Assembly (NCBI RefSeq): GCF_017875275.1
Contig: NZ_JAGGML010000001.1
Span: 744,001-808,000 of the forward strand
Direction: 5' to 3'
Source of the DNA: Xanthobacter flavus
GTDB lineage: Bacteria; Pseudomonadota; Alphaproteobacteria; Rhizobiales; Xanthobacteraceae
DNA length: 64,000 nt
The position numbers and the translations under genes are program-made. Below the pieces are notes generated by a model. It had not been told where the DNA came from. It saw only the letters and a program-made list of their open reading frames with translations, and searched no databases. Of the stretch, positions 1 through 8,447 are shown piece after piece (the first letter of the stretch is position 1; each line of letters opens with the position of its first letter).

Positions 1-565
1 GGGGGGTATATTCGGAGGGCTTCACCACCGTGGTGCAGCCGGAGGCGAGCACCGCCGCCAGCGACTTGCACAGGATCATCAGCGGGTGGTTGAAGGGCGT
101 GCAATTGGCCACCACGCCGATGGGCGTGCGGCGGGTGTAGTTGAGATAATTGCCTTCCACCGGGATCACGTCGTCGCGGCGGGCGAGCGCGAGGCCGCCG
201 AAATAGCGCAGGAAGTCCGGCAGGCGGCCGAGCTGGGCGCGGGTCTCGTTCACCGGCCGGCCGTTGTTCTGGGTCTCGAGCTGGTACAGCTCCGGCAGCG
301 CGGCCTCGAAGGCGTCGGCGATGCGGTTGATGAGCTTCACCCGCTCGCGGATGGCCATGCCGCCCCAGGCGTCGCCGTTGAAGGCGGCGCGGGCGCTTTT
401 CACCGCCGCGTCCACGTCCTCGCGGGTGCTGTCGGGAATGGTGGCGATGACGGCGCCGGTGGCGGGGTTCTTCACCTCCACCGTGCCGCCGCCGATGCTT
501 TCCACCTCGCGGCCATCGATGAAATTGCCGCGCGCCGCGATGGCGATCTCGGCTTTGGCGTTCAT
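1..565 (-). CDS. NAD(P)-dependent aldehyde dehydrogenase, N-terminal part (cut by window edge)
   Basis: Reading leftward from an ATG at 565, the frame stays open for 188 codons to the window edge, so only the N-terminal cofactor-binding part is present. It starts MNAKAEIAIAARGNFIDG and carries family landmarks: the NPATGAVIA entry strand, the NCTPFNHPL segment and the VKPSEYTP segment that lines the dinucleotide site. The catalytic Glu and Cys would lie beyond the edge. Known family role: oxidation of an aldehyde to an acid. The GntR regulator gene ends 19 bp upstream on the same strand, so the two are probably cotranscribed. The substrate cannot be told from this part. Confidence 0.85.
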   Translation of the reverse strand, partial: MNAKAEIAIAARGNFIDGREVESIGGGTVEVKNPATGAVIATIPDSTREDVDAAVKSARAAFNGDAWGGMAIRERVKLINRIADAFEAALPELYQLETQNNGRPVNETRAQLGRLPDFLRYFGGLALARRDDVIPVEGNYLNYTRRTPIGVVANCTPFNHPLMILCKSLAAVLASGCTTVVKPSEYTP

Positions 566-584
566 GGCGTTTCTCCGGTTTTTC

Positions 585-1268
585 TCACAGGACGACGGCG
601 TGCCGCGACAAGGCCGCGACCACCCGTTTTTCGGCATCGGCGATATGGTCCCGCAGCAGGCGGGCGGCCTTGCGGCCGTCGCGGGACTGGAGCGCCTCGA
701 TGATGGCGACGTGCTCGGCAATCAGCCGGTCAGGGTCGCGCCCCTGCATGGTGCCGATGCTGACCAGCACCAGCCGGTCGGCCTGCGCGACCAGATCCAC
801 CACCTCTTCCCGCATGCGACGATGGGGCGAGCACATGGCAACCGCGACGTGGAAGGCGCGGTTGTAGCGGATGAAATCCGACTTCGACGCATCGAAGGTG
901 CGGAAGGAATCAAGAGCGGCCAGCGCCGCGTCGGTGGCGTGGCGGGCGGCATCGGCCGCGCAGGCCGGCTCCATCACCTCGCGGAAGCGGAAGATGTCGC
1001 GCGCATCGGCCAGCGACACCGGATTCACCCGGTAGCCCTGACGCGGCAGCACGGTGATGAGGCGTTCCTGCTCCAGCCGCAGCAGAGCCTCGCGCACGGG
1101 CTGCTTGCTCACCTCGAAACGGCCGGCCAGCTCCTGCTCGCGCAGTTCCTCGCCGGGCTGGAGATGGCAGCCGAGAATCTCGTCCTTCAGCCGCGCATAG
1201 ACCGCGTCCCGCAGCAGGCCGGAGCCGCCGATGGCCTTATCAGAGGCGGAGTCATGATCGAATAACAT
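585..1268 (-). CDS. GntR family transcriptional regulator, FCD (FadR-like) subfamily
   Basis: This 227-residue protein has an N-terminal winged helix at about residues 18-80 (core VSKQPVREALLRLEQE) and an all-helical FCD ligand domain at about 85-215. The FCD metal/ligand histidines are visible in NRAFHVAV, EHVAIIEAL and LRDHI. Such proteins are usually repressors that respond to a small organic acid. It lies directly upstream of the aldehyde dehydrogenase gene on the same strand and diverges from the ABC importer operon at 1416. It may therefore control both sides through the 147-bp divergent region. The effector is unknown. Confidence 0.88.
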   Translation of the reverse strand: MLFDHDSASDKAIGGSGLLRDAVYARLKDEILGCHLQPGEELREQELAGRFEVSKQPVREALLRLEQERLITVLPRQGYRVNPVSLADARDIFRFREVMEPACAADAARHATDAALAALDSFRTFDASKSDFIRYNRAFHVAVAMCSPHRRMREEVVDLVAQADRLVLVSIGTMQGRDPDRLIAEHVAIIEALQSRDGRKAARLLRDHIADAEKRVVAALSRHAVVL

Positions 1269-1336
1269 ATTTCATGCCCTGACAAACTGGAGGCATTCTG
1301 GAGGAGCGATAACGACAGAACAACGGAAAAATGGCC

Positions 1337-1394
1337 CTTGACGGCGGTTTTCGGTTCTGTCTGAAATATCACGACAAAAATTTTAGCCGTCAAG
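1337..1394 (+). promoter_or_regulatory. Inverted repeat and candidate promoter of the first ABC importer operon
   Basis: Between the divergent regulator and importer genes, CTTGACGGC (1337-1345) and its exact reverse complement GCCGTCAAG (1386-1394) flank a 40-bp AT-richer spacer. The left arm contains TTGACG, which resembles a -35 element. A TGAAAT-like -10 follows 18 bp later, at 1362-1367. Two half-sites so far apart could bind regulator dimers or form a loop. Regulation by the adjacent GntR protein is an inference from position only. Confidence 0.35.
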
Positions 1395-1415
1395 AGCATC
1401 TCAGGGAGAGCGAAA

Positions 1416-2663
1416 ATGCCCACACTCACCAAGCGCACCACGGCCGCGTGGCTGGCCGCGACGGCGCTGTCCGCGCTGATGGCCGTGCCCGCCGCGGCGC
1501 AGCAGCCGCCCATCAAGGTCGGCTTCATGACGGTGCGCTCCGGCGCGCTGGCGGCCGGCGGCAAGCAGATGGAGCAGGGCATGGAATATTGCCTTGCCGA
1601 GCGGAACGGCATGATGGGCGGCCGCAAGGTCGAGCTCATCACGGTGGACACCGCCGGCCAGCCGGCCACCACCAAGACCCGCGCCCAGGAACTGGTGGAG
1701 CGTGAGCGCGTCAACGCCATCATCGGCCCGCTCGCCGCCTTCGAGGCGCTGGCCATCGACGACTACATCCGGCAGGTGGGCGTGCCCGTCATCTCGCCCT
1801 CGGCGGCGGCGGAAGACCTCACCCAGCGCAAGGTAAACCCGTGGTTCGTGCGCGCCGTGGGCACCTCGGCCCAGGCCAACCACGCGCTCGGCGAATATGC
1901 CGCCAAGGACATGAAGCTGAAGCGCGTCGTCACCATCGGCGACGACTTCGCCTTCGGCCACGAGGCCACCGCCGGCTTCCAGCGCGCCTTCGAGGACAAT
2001 GGCGGACAGGTGGTGCAGAAGCTCTGGCCGCCGCTCAACGTCGCCGATTACGGCAGCTACATCAGCCAGATCCGCACCGACGTGGATGCCGTCTACGCCG
2101 CCTTCGCCGGGGGCAACGGCCTGCGCTTCCTGCAGCAATACGCCGAATACGGCGCGCCGGTGAAGGTCATCGCGCAGATGACCACCGTGGACGAAGGCAT
2201 CCTCAAGTCCATGGGCAAGGAGGCGGTGGGCGTCATCTCTTCCGGCTGGTACACGGCGACGCAGGACGTGCCCGGAAACAAGGAATTCGCCGCCGGCATC
2301 CGCGCCAAATACGGCGCCGATCCCGGCTACTACACCGCCGGCGCCTACGCCGCCTGCGCCTTCCTCGATGCGGCCGTGAAGGCCGTGGACGGCAAGGTGG
2401 AGGACAAGCAGGCGCTGATGAAGGCGCTCCGCTCCGTGAAGCTGGAGAAGGGCCCGTATGGCGAGGTCACCCTCGACGCATACGGCAACCCCATCATGAA
2501 CGTCACCATCCGCAAGACCGAGGAGAAGGACGGGCGGCTGCAGAACGTGGTCGTCAAGACCTATCCGAAGGTGACGCAGTTCTGGATCTACGATCCGAAA
2601 GCCTTCCTCGCCGAGCCGGTCTACAGCCGCGACTACCCGCCGGCGAAGAATCTCGGGAAGTAG
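1416..2663 (+). CDS. Periplasmic substrate-binding protein of a LIV/amide-type ABC importer (system 1)
   Basis: The 415-residue protein has a Sec signal peptide (positively charged start, hydrophobic core, AAA-Q cleavage near residue 29) and a type I periplasmic-binding fold beginning IKVGFMTVRSGALAAGGKQM. It matches the leucine/amide/aromatic-acid (HAAT) binding-protein family in length and plan. It captures substrate in the periplasm and delivers it to the permeases encoded downstream. The binding-pocket pattern does not reveal the ligand. A repeat element separates it from the permease genes, so it may be expressed at a higher level than they are. Confidence 0.9.
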   Translation: MPTLTKRTTAAWLAATALSALMAVPAAAQQPPIKVGFMTVRSGALAAGGKQMEQGMEYCLAERNGMMGGRKVELITVDTAGQPATTKTRAQELVERERVNAIIGPLAAFEALAIDDYIRQVGVPVISPSAAAEDLTQRKVNPWFVRAVGTSAQANHALGEYAAKDMKLKRVVTIGDDFAFGHEATAGFQRAFEDNGGQVVQKLWPPLNVADYGSYISQIRTDVDAVYAAFAGGNGLRFLQQYAEYGAPVKVIAQMTTVDEGILKSMGKEAVGVISSGWYTATQDVPGNKEFAAGIRAKYGADPGYYTAGAYAACAFLDAAVKAVDGKVEDKQALMKALRSVKLEKGPYGEVTLDAYGNPIMNVTIRKTEEKDGRLQNVVVKTYPKVTQFWIYDPKAFLAEPVYSRDYPPAKNLGK

Positions 2664-2712
2664 TCTCAGGAACTGACCTCGGCCAGGGGCCGTCATGGCC
2701 CCGTTCAAAGCC

Positions 2713-2881
2713 GTCATGCCCCGGCCGGTCCGGAAGTCGGCTGTTGCCGACTTCCGTTCGCAGAGTCGGAACTCGGCAACAGCCGAGTTCCGGGGCATCC
2801 ACTCCGCCGCCAGCGGGGTGCATGAAGCCCGGTAGCCAGCCCAGCCGCACCGTGGATCCCCCGGACAAGCCGGGGGATGAC
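2713..2881. repeat. Composite two-hairpin intergenic repeat, copy 1 (interrupted)
   Basis: The left arm is type A (GTCATGCCCCGG ... CCGGGGCATCCAC, 2713-2802). The right arm is type B (GTGGATCCCCCGG, loop ACAAG, CCGGGGGATGAC, 2852-2881). The arms are separated by 49 bp. The left arm is expanded by about 60 bp holding two extra perfect hairpins with 11-bp stems at 2731-2756 (loop TGTT) and 2767-2792 (loop AACA). The copy lies between the binding-protein and permease genes of ABC system 1. Other copies start at 22465, 26755, 43156 and 48171. Confidence 0.9.
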
Positions 2882-2934
2882 GGCTCGATAAGCACCGACC
2901 AGTCTCCATTTCCGCATTTTTCCGAGGACCAATC

Positions 2935-3795
2935 ATGACCTTCTGGGTCAGCCAAAGCCTCAATGCCCTCGCGCTCGGCGGGCTCCTGTTCATGCTGGCG
3001 TCGGGCTTCAGCCTCATCTTCGGGCTGATGCGGGTGGCGAACCTCGCCCATGGCGCGCTGTTCATGCTGGGCGCGTATCTCGGCCTTGCCGCCGTGAAGG
3101 CCGGCTTCGGCTTCTGGGCGGCGGCGGCTTCGGCCGCGGTGGCGGTGGGGCTGCTCGGCGGCATTCTGGAGCGCACGCTGCTGCGGCGCCTCGCCGGGCG
3201 CACCCTGCCCCAGGTGCTGCTGACGCTGGGCCTCGCCTTCATCATCGCCGACGCCTGCCTGATGATGTGGGGCGGGGACCCCATGCGCCTGCCGCCGCCG
3301 CCCGAACTCTCCGGCGCGGTGCGCATCGGCGACGCGGTGTTCCCGCGCTACCGGCTGTTCGTCATCGGTGCCTCGGCGGCGGTGGCGCTGGGGCTGTGGC
3401 TGCTGGTGGAGCGCACCCGCGCCGGCGCCATGATCCGCGCGGCGGTGGACGACGTGGGCATGGCCCGCGCCATCGGCGTCTCCGCCTCCACCCTCTTCAC
3501 CGCCGTCTTCTGCCTCGGCACGGCGCTGGCGGGCCTCGGCGGGGTCATCGGCGGCCCCATCCTCTCAGTCTATCCCAGCCTCGACCAGGACATGCTGCCG
3601 CTGGCCCTGCTGGTCGTCATCCTCGGCGGCGCCGGGAGCCTCGCCGGGGCGTTCGTCGGCGCCTACGCCATCGGCTTCATCTACACGTTCGGACAGGTGC
3701 TCGTGCCCGACCTTGCCTATGTGATCCTGTTCCTGCCCATGATTCTGGTGCTCTCCGTGGCGCCGCAGGGCCTGTTCGGCCGGAGGCTCGGATGA
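2935..3795 (+). CDS. LIV-type ABC importer inner-membrane permease, LivH-like (system 1)
   Basis: This 286-residue, very hydrophobic protein has about eight membrane segments. It carries the LivH-family start region FSLIFGLMRVANLAHGALFMLGAYL and the later ILGGAGSLAGAFVGAYAIG segment typical of the ATPase-contact area. It forms half of the membrane channel with the LivM-like protein whose ATG overlaps its stop by four bases (ATGA, 3792-3795). It belongs to the operon running from 1416 to 7047. Confidence 0.9.
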   Translation: MTFWVSQSLNALALGGLLFMLASGFSLIFGLMRVANLAHGALFMLGAYLGLAAVKAGFGFWAAAASAAVAVGLLGGILERTLLRRLAGRTLPQVLLTLGLAFIIADACLMMWGGDPMRLPPPPELSGAVRIGDAVFPRYRLFVIGASAAVALGLWLLVERTRAGAMIRAAVDDVGMARAIGVSASTLFTAVFCLGTALAGLGGVIGGPILSVYPSLDQDMLPLALLVVILGGAGSLAGAFVGAYAIGFIYTFGQVLVPDLAYVILFLPMILVLSVAPQGLFGRRLG

Positions 3796-4781
3796 GTGCG
3801 CGCGTCCTCCCCTTCGCGGTGGCGCTGGCCGCCATGGCCATGGTGCCGCTGTTCTCCACCTCCCCCTTCTATGTGAACCTCACCAGCCAGGTGGCCATCG
3901 CCGCCATCGGCGCGCTGGGGCTCAACGTGCTGGTGGGCCACGCGGGGCTGAACTCGCTCGGCTTCGCGGTGTTTCCCGGCCTCACCGCCTATCTGGTGGC
4001 GTGGCTCTCTACCGTGGGCGGTATCGATCCGGTGGCGGCGGCGCTGCTGGCGCTGGGCGGGACGCTGGCGGTGTCCGCGCTGTTCGCCCTCGTCGCCTTG
4101 CGCACCACCGGCCTCGGCTTCGTGATGATCACCATGGCGCTGTGCCAGATCGTCTGGGGCGCGGCCTATCGCTGGACCTCGGTGACGGGCGGCGACAACG
4201 GCCTGTCCGGCGTGCCGCGCCCCGGCGGCGCGTGGCTGCCGCTGGAAAAGCCGGAATACTTCCTGTGGCTGTGCCTCGCAGTGCTGGCGCTGGCGCTCAT
4301 CCAGCTCGGCCGCTTCTTCGACAGCCCGCTCGGTGTGGCGCTGCGCGGCACGCGGGACCAGCCGCGCCGCATGGGGGCGGTGGGCTATGACGTGTGGCGC
4401 ATCCGCTTCGTCGCCTGGATGCTCGCCGCCGCCTGGGGCGCGGCCGCCGGGCTGCTCTATGCCTGGTACCACCAGTTCGTCAGCCCGCACATGATGGCGG
4501 TGACCGCCTCCGCCGAGGTGCTGCTGATGGTGGTGGCGGGCGGTGCCGGCACGCTGGCCGGCCCGCTCATCGGCGCGGCGCTCGTGGTGCTGCTGAAGAA
4601 CCTCGCCTCCATCTGGATCGACCGCTGGGTGATGCTGCTCGGCTTCACCTTCGTCGTCATCGTCCTGCTAATGCCCGACGGCATCGTGCCCGGCTTCAAC
4701 CGCCTCACCGCATGGCTGAAGCGCATGAAGCCGGCGGCCCCCGCCCCCAAGCTCGTGCCGAGGGAGCGCGCCGATGGCTGA
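3792..4781 (+). CDS. LIV-type ABC importer inner-membrane permease, LivM-like (system 1)
   Basis: I set the start at the ATG at 3792, which overlaps the preceding stop; this gives 329 residues, the normal LivM length. The LivM hallmark GLNVLVGHAGLNSLGFAVF is near residue 40, and AGGAGTLAGPLIGAAL is in the C-terminal third. The protein is the second half of the translocation channel. The next gene, an ATPase, starts eight bases before this stop, so translation is probably coupled. Confidence 0.9.
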   Translation: MSARVLPFAVALAAMAMVPLFSTSPFYVNLTSQVAIAAIGALGLNVLVGHAGLNSLGFAVFPGLTAYLVAWLSTVGGIDPVAAALLALGGTLAVSALFALVALRTTGLGFVMITMALCQIVWGAAYRWTSVTGGDNGLSGVPRPGGAWLPLEKPEYFLWLCLAVLALALIQLGRFFDSPLGVALRGTRDQPRRMGAVGYDVWRIRFVAWMLAAAWGAAAGLLYAWYHQFVSPHMMAVTASAEVLLMVVAGGAGTLAGPLIGAALVVLLKNLASIWIDRWVMLLGFTFVVIVLLMPDGIVPGFNRLTAWLKRMKPAAPAPKLVPRERADG

Positions 4782-5517
4782 GCCCGCACTGCGCATCGAC
4801 GGCCTGACCAAGCAGTTCGGCGGCCTGCCCGCCGTCGCCGATGTCAGCCTCGACATCATGCCCGGCGAGCGGCATCTGCTGCTCGGCCCCAACGGCGCGG
4901 GCAAGACCACGCTGTTCAACCTGATCTGCGGCGACCTCACCCCCACCGGCGGCTCCATCCGCCTGTTCGGATCGGAGCTGGTGGGCCTGCCGCCCCGCAA
5001 GCGCACCGGCCATGGCCTCGCGCGCACCTACCAGATCCTCACGCTCTTCCCGCACGAGACCATCTGCCGGAACGTGATGCTGGCCCTGAACGGTCTGCGC
5101 CGCGAGAAGTGGCGCGCCTGGGCGCCCTTCAATGCCGATGCGTCGCTGCGGTCGGAGGCGCTCGCCATCCTCGACCGGGTGAAGCTCGCCGATCTCGCCG
5201 ACCGGCCCGTGTCCCAGACCGCCTATGGCGACCGCCGCCGGCTGGAGATCGCCATGGCGCTGGCGCTGGCCCCGCGCGTGCTGCTGCTGGACGAGCCCCT
5301 CGCCGGCCTCTCCCGCGACGAGCGGGTGATGGTGCAGGACCTGCTCGCCAATTTGCCGGAGGAGATGACCGTGGTGCTCATCGAGCACGACATGGATGTC
5401 GCCCTCGCCTTCGCCGAGCGCATCACCTTGCTCCATCACGGCCGTGTCGTGACCACCGGATCGCGCGCCGACATCGCCGCCGATCCCCGCACACGGGAGG
5501 TGTATCTCGGTGCCTGA
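4774..5517 (+). CDS. LIV-type ABC importer ATPase, LivG-like (system 1)
   Basis: The protein has 247 residues. Walker A is GPNGAGKTT at about 38-46. The signature region is degenerate (QTAYGDRRRLEIAMAL in place of LSYGxxR), followed by Walker B VLLLDEP and a switch region with VLIEHDMD. It energises the permease pair by ATP hydrolysis on the cytoplasmic face. It overlaps both neighbours by eight bases, in keeping with one polycistronic transcript. Confidence 0.9.
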   Translation: MAEPALRIDGLTKQFGGLPAVADVSLDIMPGERHLLLGPNGAGKTTLFNLICGDLTPTGGSIRLFGSELVGLPPRKRTGHGLARTYQILTLFPHETICRNVMLALNGLRREKWRAWAPFNADASLRSEALAILDRVKLADLADRPVSQTAYGDRRRLEIAMALALAPRVLLLDEPLAGLSRDERVMVQDLLANLPEEMTVVLIEHDMDVALAFAERITLLHHGRVVTTGSRADIAADPRTREVYLGA

Positions 5518-6226
5518 AGCCCTCACTTTGTCCAATCTCCACGTCTATCACGGCGAGATCTGCGCCGTGCGCGGGCTCGACATCGTCTGCGCGGAAGGCG
5601 CGGTCACCGCCCTGCTCGGCCGCAACGGCGCGGGCAAGTCCACGACCCTCTCCGCCATCGCCGGGCTTCTGGACGCCCGGCAGGGGCGCATCGATCTGTT
5701 CGGCACGTCGCTGGAGAACCGCAAGCCCGAGGTCATCTGCCGGCTCGGCGTGGGGCTGGTGCCGCAGGGGCGGCGCATCTTCCCGTCGCTGACCGTGCAG
5801 GAGCATCTCGCCATCGCCTACCGGCCGCCGCGCCACAAGGCGGCGCGGGTGTTCGACATCGCCTCGGTGGAGACGCTGTTTCCCCGCCTGAAGGAGCGGC
5901 GCCGGCAGCTCGCCGGCTCCATGTCCGGCGGCGAGCAGCAGATGCTGGCCATCGCCCGGGCGCTGGTCACCAATCCGCGCGTGCTGCTGCTGGACGAGCC
6001 GGCGGAAGGCCTCGCGCCGCAGATCGTCGCCGAGGTGGCGGATGCCATCGCCGCGCTGAAGCAGGCGGGGCTCTCCATCCTCCTCGTGGAACACAATCTG
6101 CCGCTGGCGCTGCGGCTCGCCGACACCTGCGTGGTCCTCTCATCCGGGGAGGTGGTCTGGCGCGGGCCGCCTCAGGTCCTCGCCGATGACCCCGCCCTCA
6201 TGGCCCAACATCTGGGAGTGCACTGA
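5510..6226 (+). CDS. LIV-type ABC importer ATPase, LivF-like (system 1)
   Basis: This ATPase of 238 residues begins at a GTG (5510) inside the end of the previous gene. It has Walker A GRNGAGKST, a canonical MSGGEQQMLAIARAL signature, Walker B VLLLDEPAEGLAP and the switch histidine in LVEHNL. It is the second nucleotide-binding subunit of the importer. Its stop shares a base with the ATG of the hydrolase-fold gene (TGATG at 6224-6228), so that gene is part of the operon. Confidence 0.9.
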   Translation: MPEALTLSNLHVYHGEICAVRGLDIVCAEGAVTALLGRNGAGKSTTLSAIAGLLDARQGRIDLFGTSLENRKPEVICRLGVGLVPQGRRIFPSLTVQEHLAIAYRPPRHKAARVFDIASVETLFPRLKERRRQLAGSMSGGEQQMLAIARALVTNPRVLLLDEPAEGLAPQIVAEVADAIAALKQAGLSILLVEHNLPLALRLADTCVVLSSGEVVWRGPPQVLADDPALMAQHLGVH

Positions 6227-7047
6227 TGCTCACCGCCAACACAAGCGCCGCCGGCCTCTCCGCGCACGTCACCGGCACCGGCCCCAGCATCGTGTTCCTG
6301 CACTCCCTCCTGTCCGATCGCGGCAGCCTGGAACCCATGGTGCCGCTGCTGTCGGACAGCTTCCGGCTGGTGCTGCTCGATCTGCCCGGCTTCGGCGGCT
6401 CGCCGCGTGTCGAGGGAGGACTGGACGGTCAGGCGGATGCGGTCGCGGCGGCGGTGGCGGCGGCCTGCCCCGGCGAGACGCCCATCCTGTTCGGCAACGG
6501 CTATGGCTCGTTCCTCGCCCTCGCCACGGCGCTTCGCCATCCGCACCTGTCCAGCGGGCTGTTTCTCGCCGGCTGCGGCGCCGGCTTCACCGAGGAGGGG
6601 CGCGGCGCCTTCCGCTTCATGGCCGCCAAGGCGGCCGGCGAGGGCCTCGAATCCATCGCGCAGACCGCCATGCTGCGCCTTTTCCCGGCCGCCATGGCGG
6701 CACGGGTGCCGCAGACGCTGGCGGAACGCCGGGCGGCTTTCGTCGCCACCGATCCGGAGGTCTTCCGCGAGGCCTGCGGAATTCTGGCGACGCTTGATCT
6801 GAGGGAGGCGGCCGGGGGGCTCGCCGTGCCGGTGTTCGCCTGCGCCGGGACGCACGATGCGGCGACGCCGCCGCTGATGGCGCGGGAACTGGCCGATCTC
6901 GTACCGCGCGGCACGTTCCACGAGATCGCCGACTGCGCCCATGTGCCGACGCTTCAGGCGCCGACCGAGGTGGCGGTGCTGCTCACCGGATTTGCCCGCG
7001 CGCTGGAGGCCCCCAGGACCGGGGCCGTCGCCGCAAGGGCACACTGA
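6226..7047 (+). CDS. Alpha/beta-hydrolase-fold protein lacking the nucleophile serine
   Basis: The 273-residue protein follows the alpha/beta hydrolase plan: VFLHSLLSDRGSLEPM (oxyanion loop region), LLDLPGFGGSP, a late acid loop CAGTHDAATPP and the histidine region ADCAHVPTL. The nucleophile elbow, normally G-x-S-x-G, reads G90-N-G92-Y-G94, so the expected catalytic serine is a glycine. Ser95 follows the elbow and cannot be placed as nucleophile without a structure. It could be a non-catalytic or cofactor-free enzyme, or use another nucleophile. Translational coupling to the importer suggests that it acts on the imported compound. Confidence 0.8.
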   Translation: MLTANTSAAGLSAHVTGTGPSIVFLHSLLSDRGSLEPMVPLLSDSFRLVLLDLPGFGGSPRVEGGLDGQADAVAAAVAAACPGETPILFGNGYGSFLALATALRHPHLSSGLFLAGCGAGFTEEGRGAFRFMAAKAAGEGLESIAQTAMLRLFPAAMAARVPQTLAERRAAFVATDPEVFREACGILATLDLREAAGGLAVPVFACAGTHDAATPPLMARELADLVPRGTFHEIADCAHVPTLQAPTEVAVLLTGFARALEAPRTGAVAARAH

Positions 7048-7078
7048 TCGGCGGCGCACTGATCCGCGCGGCCGATCC

Positions 7079-7237
7079 TCAGGCGACGGTGGGAACGTCG
7101 ATGGCCAGGGCCACCAGCGTGAAGCCGAGCGCGAGCAGGAAGTTGAGGCCGCCGCTGCCACCGAACAGCAAGGTGACGCACACGCTCAGGAGCGCGGCGA
7201 CGGCGGTGAGGATTATGCCGAAAGCGATGCCCTTCAT
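7079..7237 (-). CDS. Small two-helix membrane protein (52 residues)
   Basis: The short frame reads MKGIAFGIILTAVAALLSVC..., with two hydrophobic segments (about residues 3-25 and 32-47) joined by GGSGG, and it ends in DVPTVA. It fills a gap between the hydrolase-fold gene and the aldo/keto reductase gene. The codon pattern is high-GC like its neighbours and the composition is clearly membrane-type, which argues that it is real. I do not recognise a family and no function is proposed. Confidence 0.5.
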   Translation of the reverse strand: MKGIAFGIILTAVAALLSVCVTLLFGGSGGLNFLLALGFTLVALAIDVPTVA

Positions 7238-7405
7238 GGGTCTGGTCCAGGATCAAGATACTGCCGCGAGCCCCCTCGCCGTGTCGTGGTGATGCTCCGG
7301 ACCCCGGGCGGAATTTCGACAGGAAAGCGGCGTCTTTGCTGCGGGCGGGGTCGCCGCCCACAGATCGACGAAACGTGATCTTTTCGCCACGGCGGGCGCG
7401 GCGGC

Positions 7406-8380
7406 TCAGTCGGTGAAGCCGGCGACGCCGTGCGGCACGTAGGGCGCTTCCAGCGCCGCGACTTCCTCGCCCGTCAGCACCAGCGAGAGGGCGGCCACCG
7501 CGTCCGTGAGATGGCCGGGCTTGGAGGCGCCGATGATGGGCGCGGTGACGCCCTTCTTCCGCAGCATCCAGGCGAGGGCCACCTGCGCGCGCGGCACGCC
7601 CCGCGCGGCGGCGATGGCGCCCACCGCGTCCACCACCTCCCGGTCGCCCGCCACATAGAGCGTCTTGCCGAACTCGTCGCTTTCAAGCCGATAGGTCGCC
7701 TCGTCCCACGCCCGCGCCAGCCGGCCGCGCGCCAGCGGGCTCCAGGGGATGACAGCCACGCCCTCCTCGATGCACAAGGGCAGCATTTCCCGCTCCTCCT
7801 CGCGATAGAGGAGGTTCATGTGGTTCTGCATGCTCACGAAGCGGGTCCAGCCGTTGAGGCGCGAGATGTAGATCGCCTTGGCGAAGCGCCACGCCGGCAT
7901 GGAGGAGGCGCCGATGTAGCGCGCCTTGCCCGCCTTCACCACGTCGTGCAGCGCCTCCAGCGTCTCCTCGATGGGGGTGGCGTGGTCGAAGCGATGGATC
8001 TGGTAGAGGTCTACATAGTCGGTGCCGAGCCGGCGCAGGCTGGCGTCGATCTCGGCCATGATGGCCTTGCGCGAGAGGCCTGCGCCGTTGGGGCCGGGGC
8101 GCATGCGGTTGAACACCTTGGTGGCGAGCACCACCTCCTCGCGCCGCACGAAATCCTTCAGCGCGCGGCCGACGATCTCTTCCGACGTACCATCCGAATA
8201 GACGTTGGCGGTGTCGAGGAAATTGATGCCGAGGTCGAGCGCCTGCCGGATGAGCGGGCGGCTCTCCTCTTCCTTCAGGGTCCAGGCGTGGGAGCCGCGG
8301 TTCGGCTCGCCGAACGTCATGCAGCCGAGGCACAGCTTCGAGACCTCAAGGCCGGTCGCGCCGAATTTCACGTAGTCCAC
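7406..8380 (-). CDS. Aldo/keto reductase
   Basis: I set the start at GTG 8380 (VDYVKFGATGLEVSKLCLG), which has a GGGAG ribosome site just upstream; a longer upstream frame lacks family similarity. The 324-residue protein shows the catalytic tetrad of the family: Asp and Tyr in FLDTANVYSDG, Lys in VLATKVFNRM and His in YQIHRFD. The cofactor-binding end has APIIGASKPGHL. It would reduce an aldehyde or ketone with NADPH in the cytosol. The substrate is unknown. It lies just downstream of the TetR gene on the same strand. Confidence 0.9.
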   Translation of the reverse strand: MDYVKFGATGLEVSKLCLGCMTFGEPNRGSHAWTLKEEESRPLIRQALDLGINFLDTANVYSDGTSEEIVGRALKDFVRREEVVLATKVFNRMRPGPNGAGLSRKAIMAEIDASLRRLGTDYVDLYQIHRFDHATPIEETLEALHDVVKAGKARYIGASSMPAWRFAKAIYISRLNGWTRFVSMQNHMNLLYREEEREMLPLCIEEGVAVIPWSPLARGRLARAWDEATYRLESDEFGKTLYVAGDREVVDAVGAIAAARGVPRAQVALAWMLRKKGVTAPIIGASKPGHLTDAVAALSLVLTGEEVAALEAPYVPHGVAGFTD

Positions 8381-8447
8381 TGCCTGTCTCCCGCGATGAA
8401 GGCGCCCACCATGGCCGCCGCGGCGGGACATGCAAGCGCTCAATGCA

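Noticed and set aside
2713-2881. Reading the composite repeats as intrinsic terminators.
   Set aside because: The hairpins are strong but have no T-run after them, and three lie inside operons that must be transcribed through.
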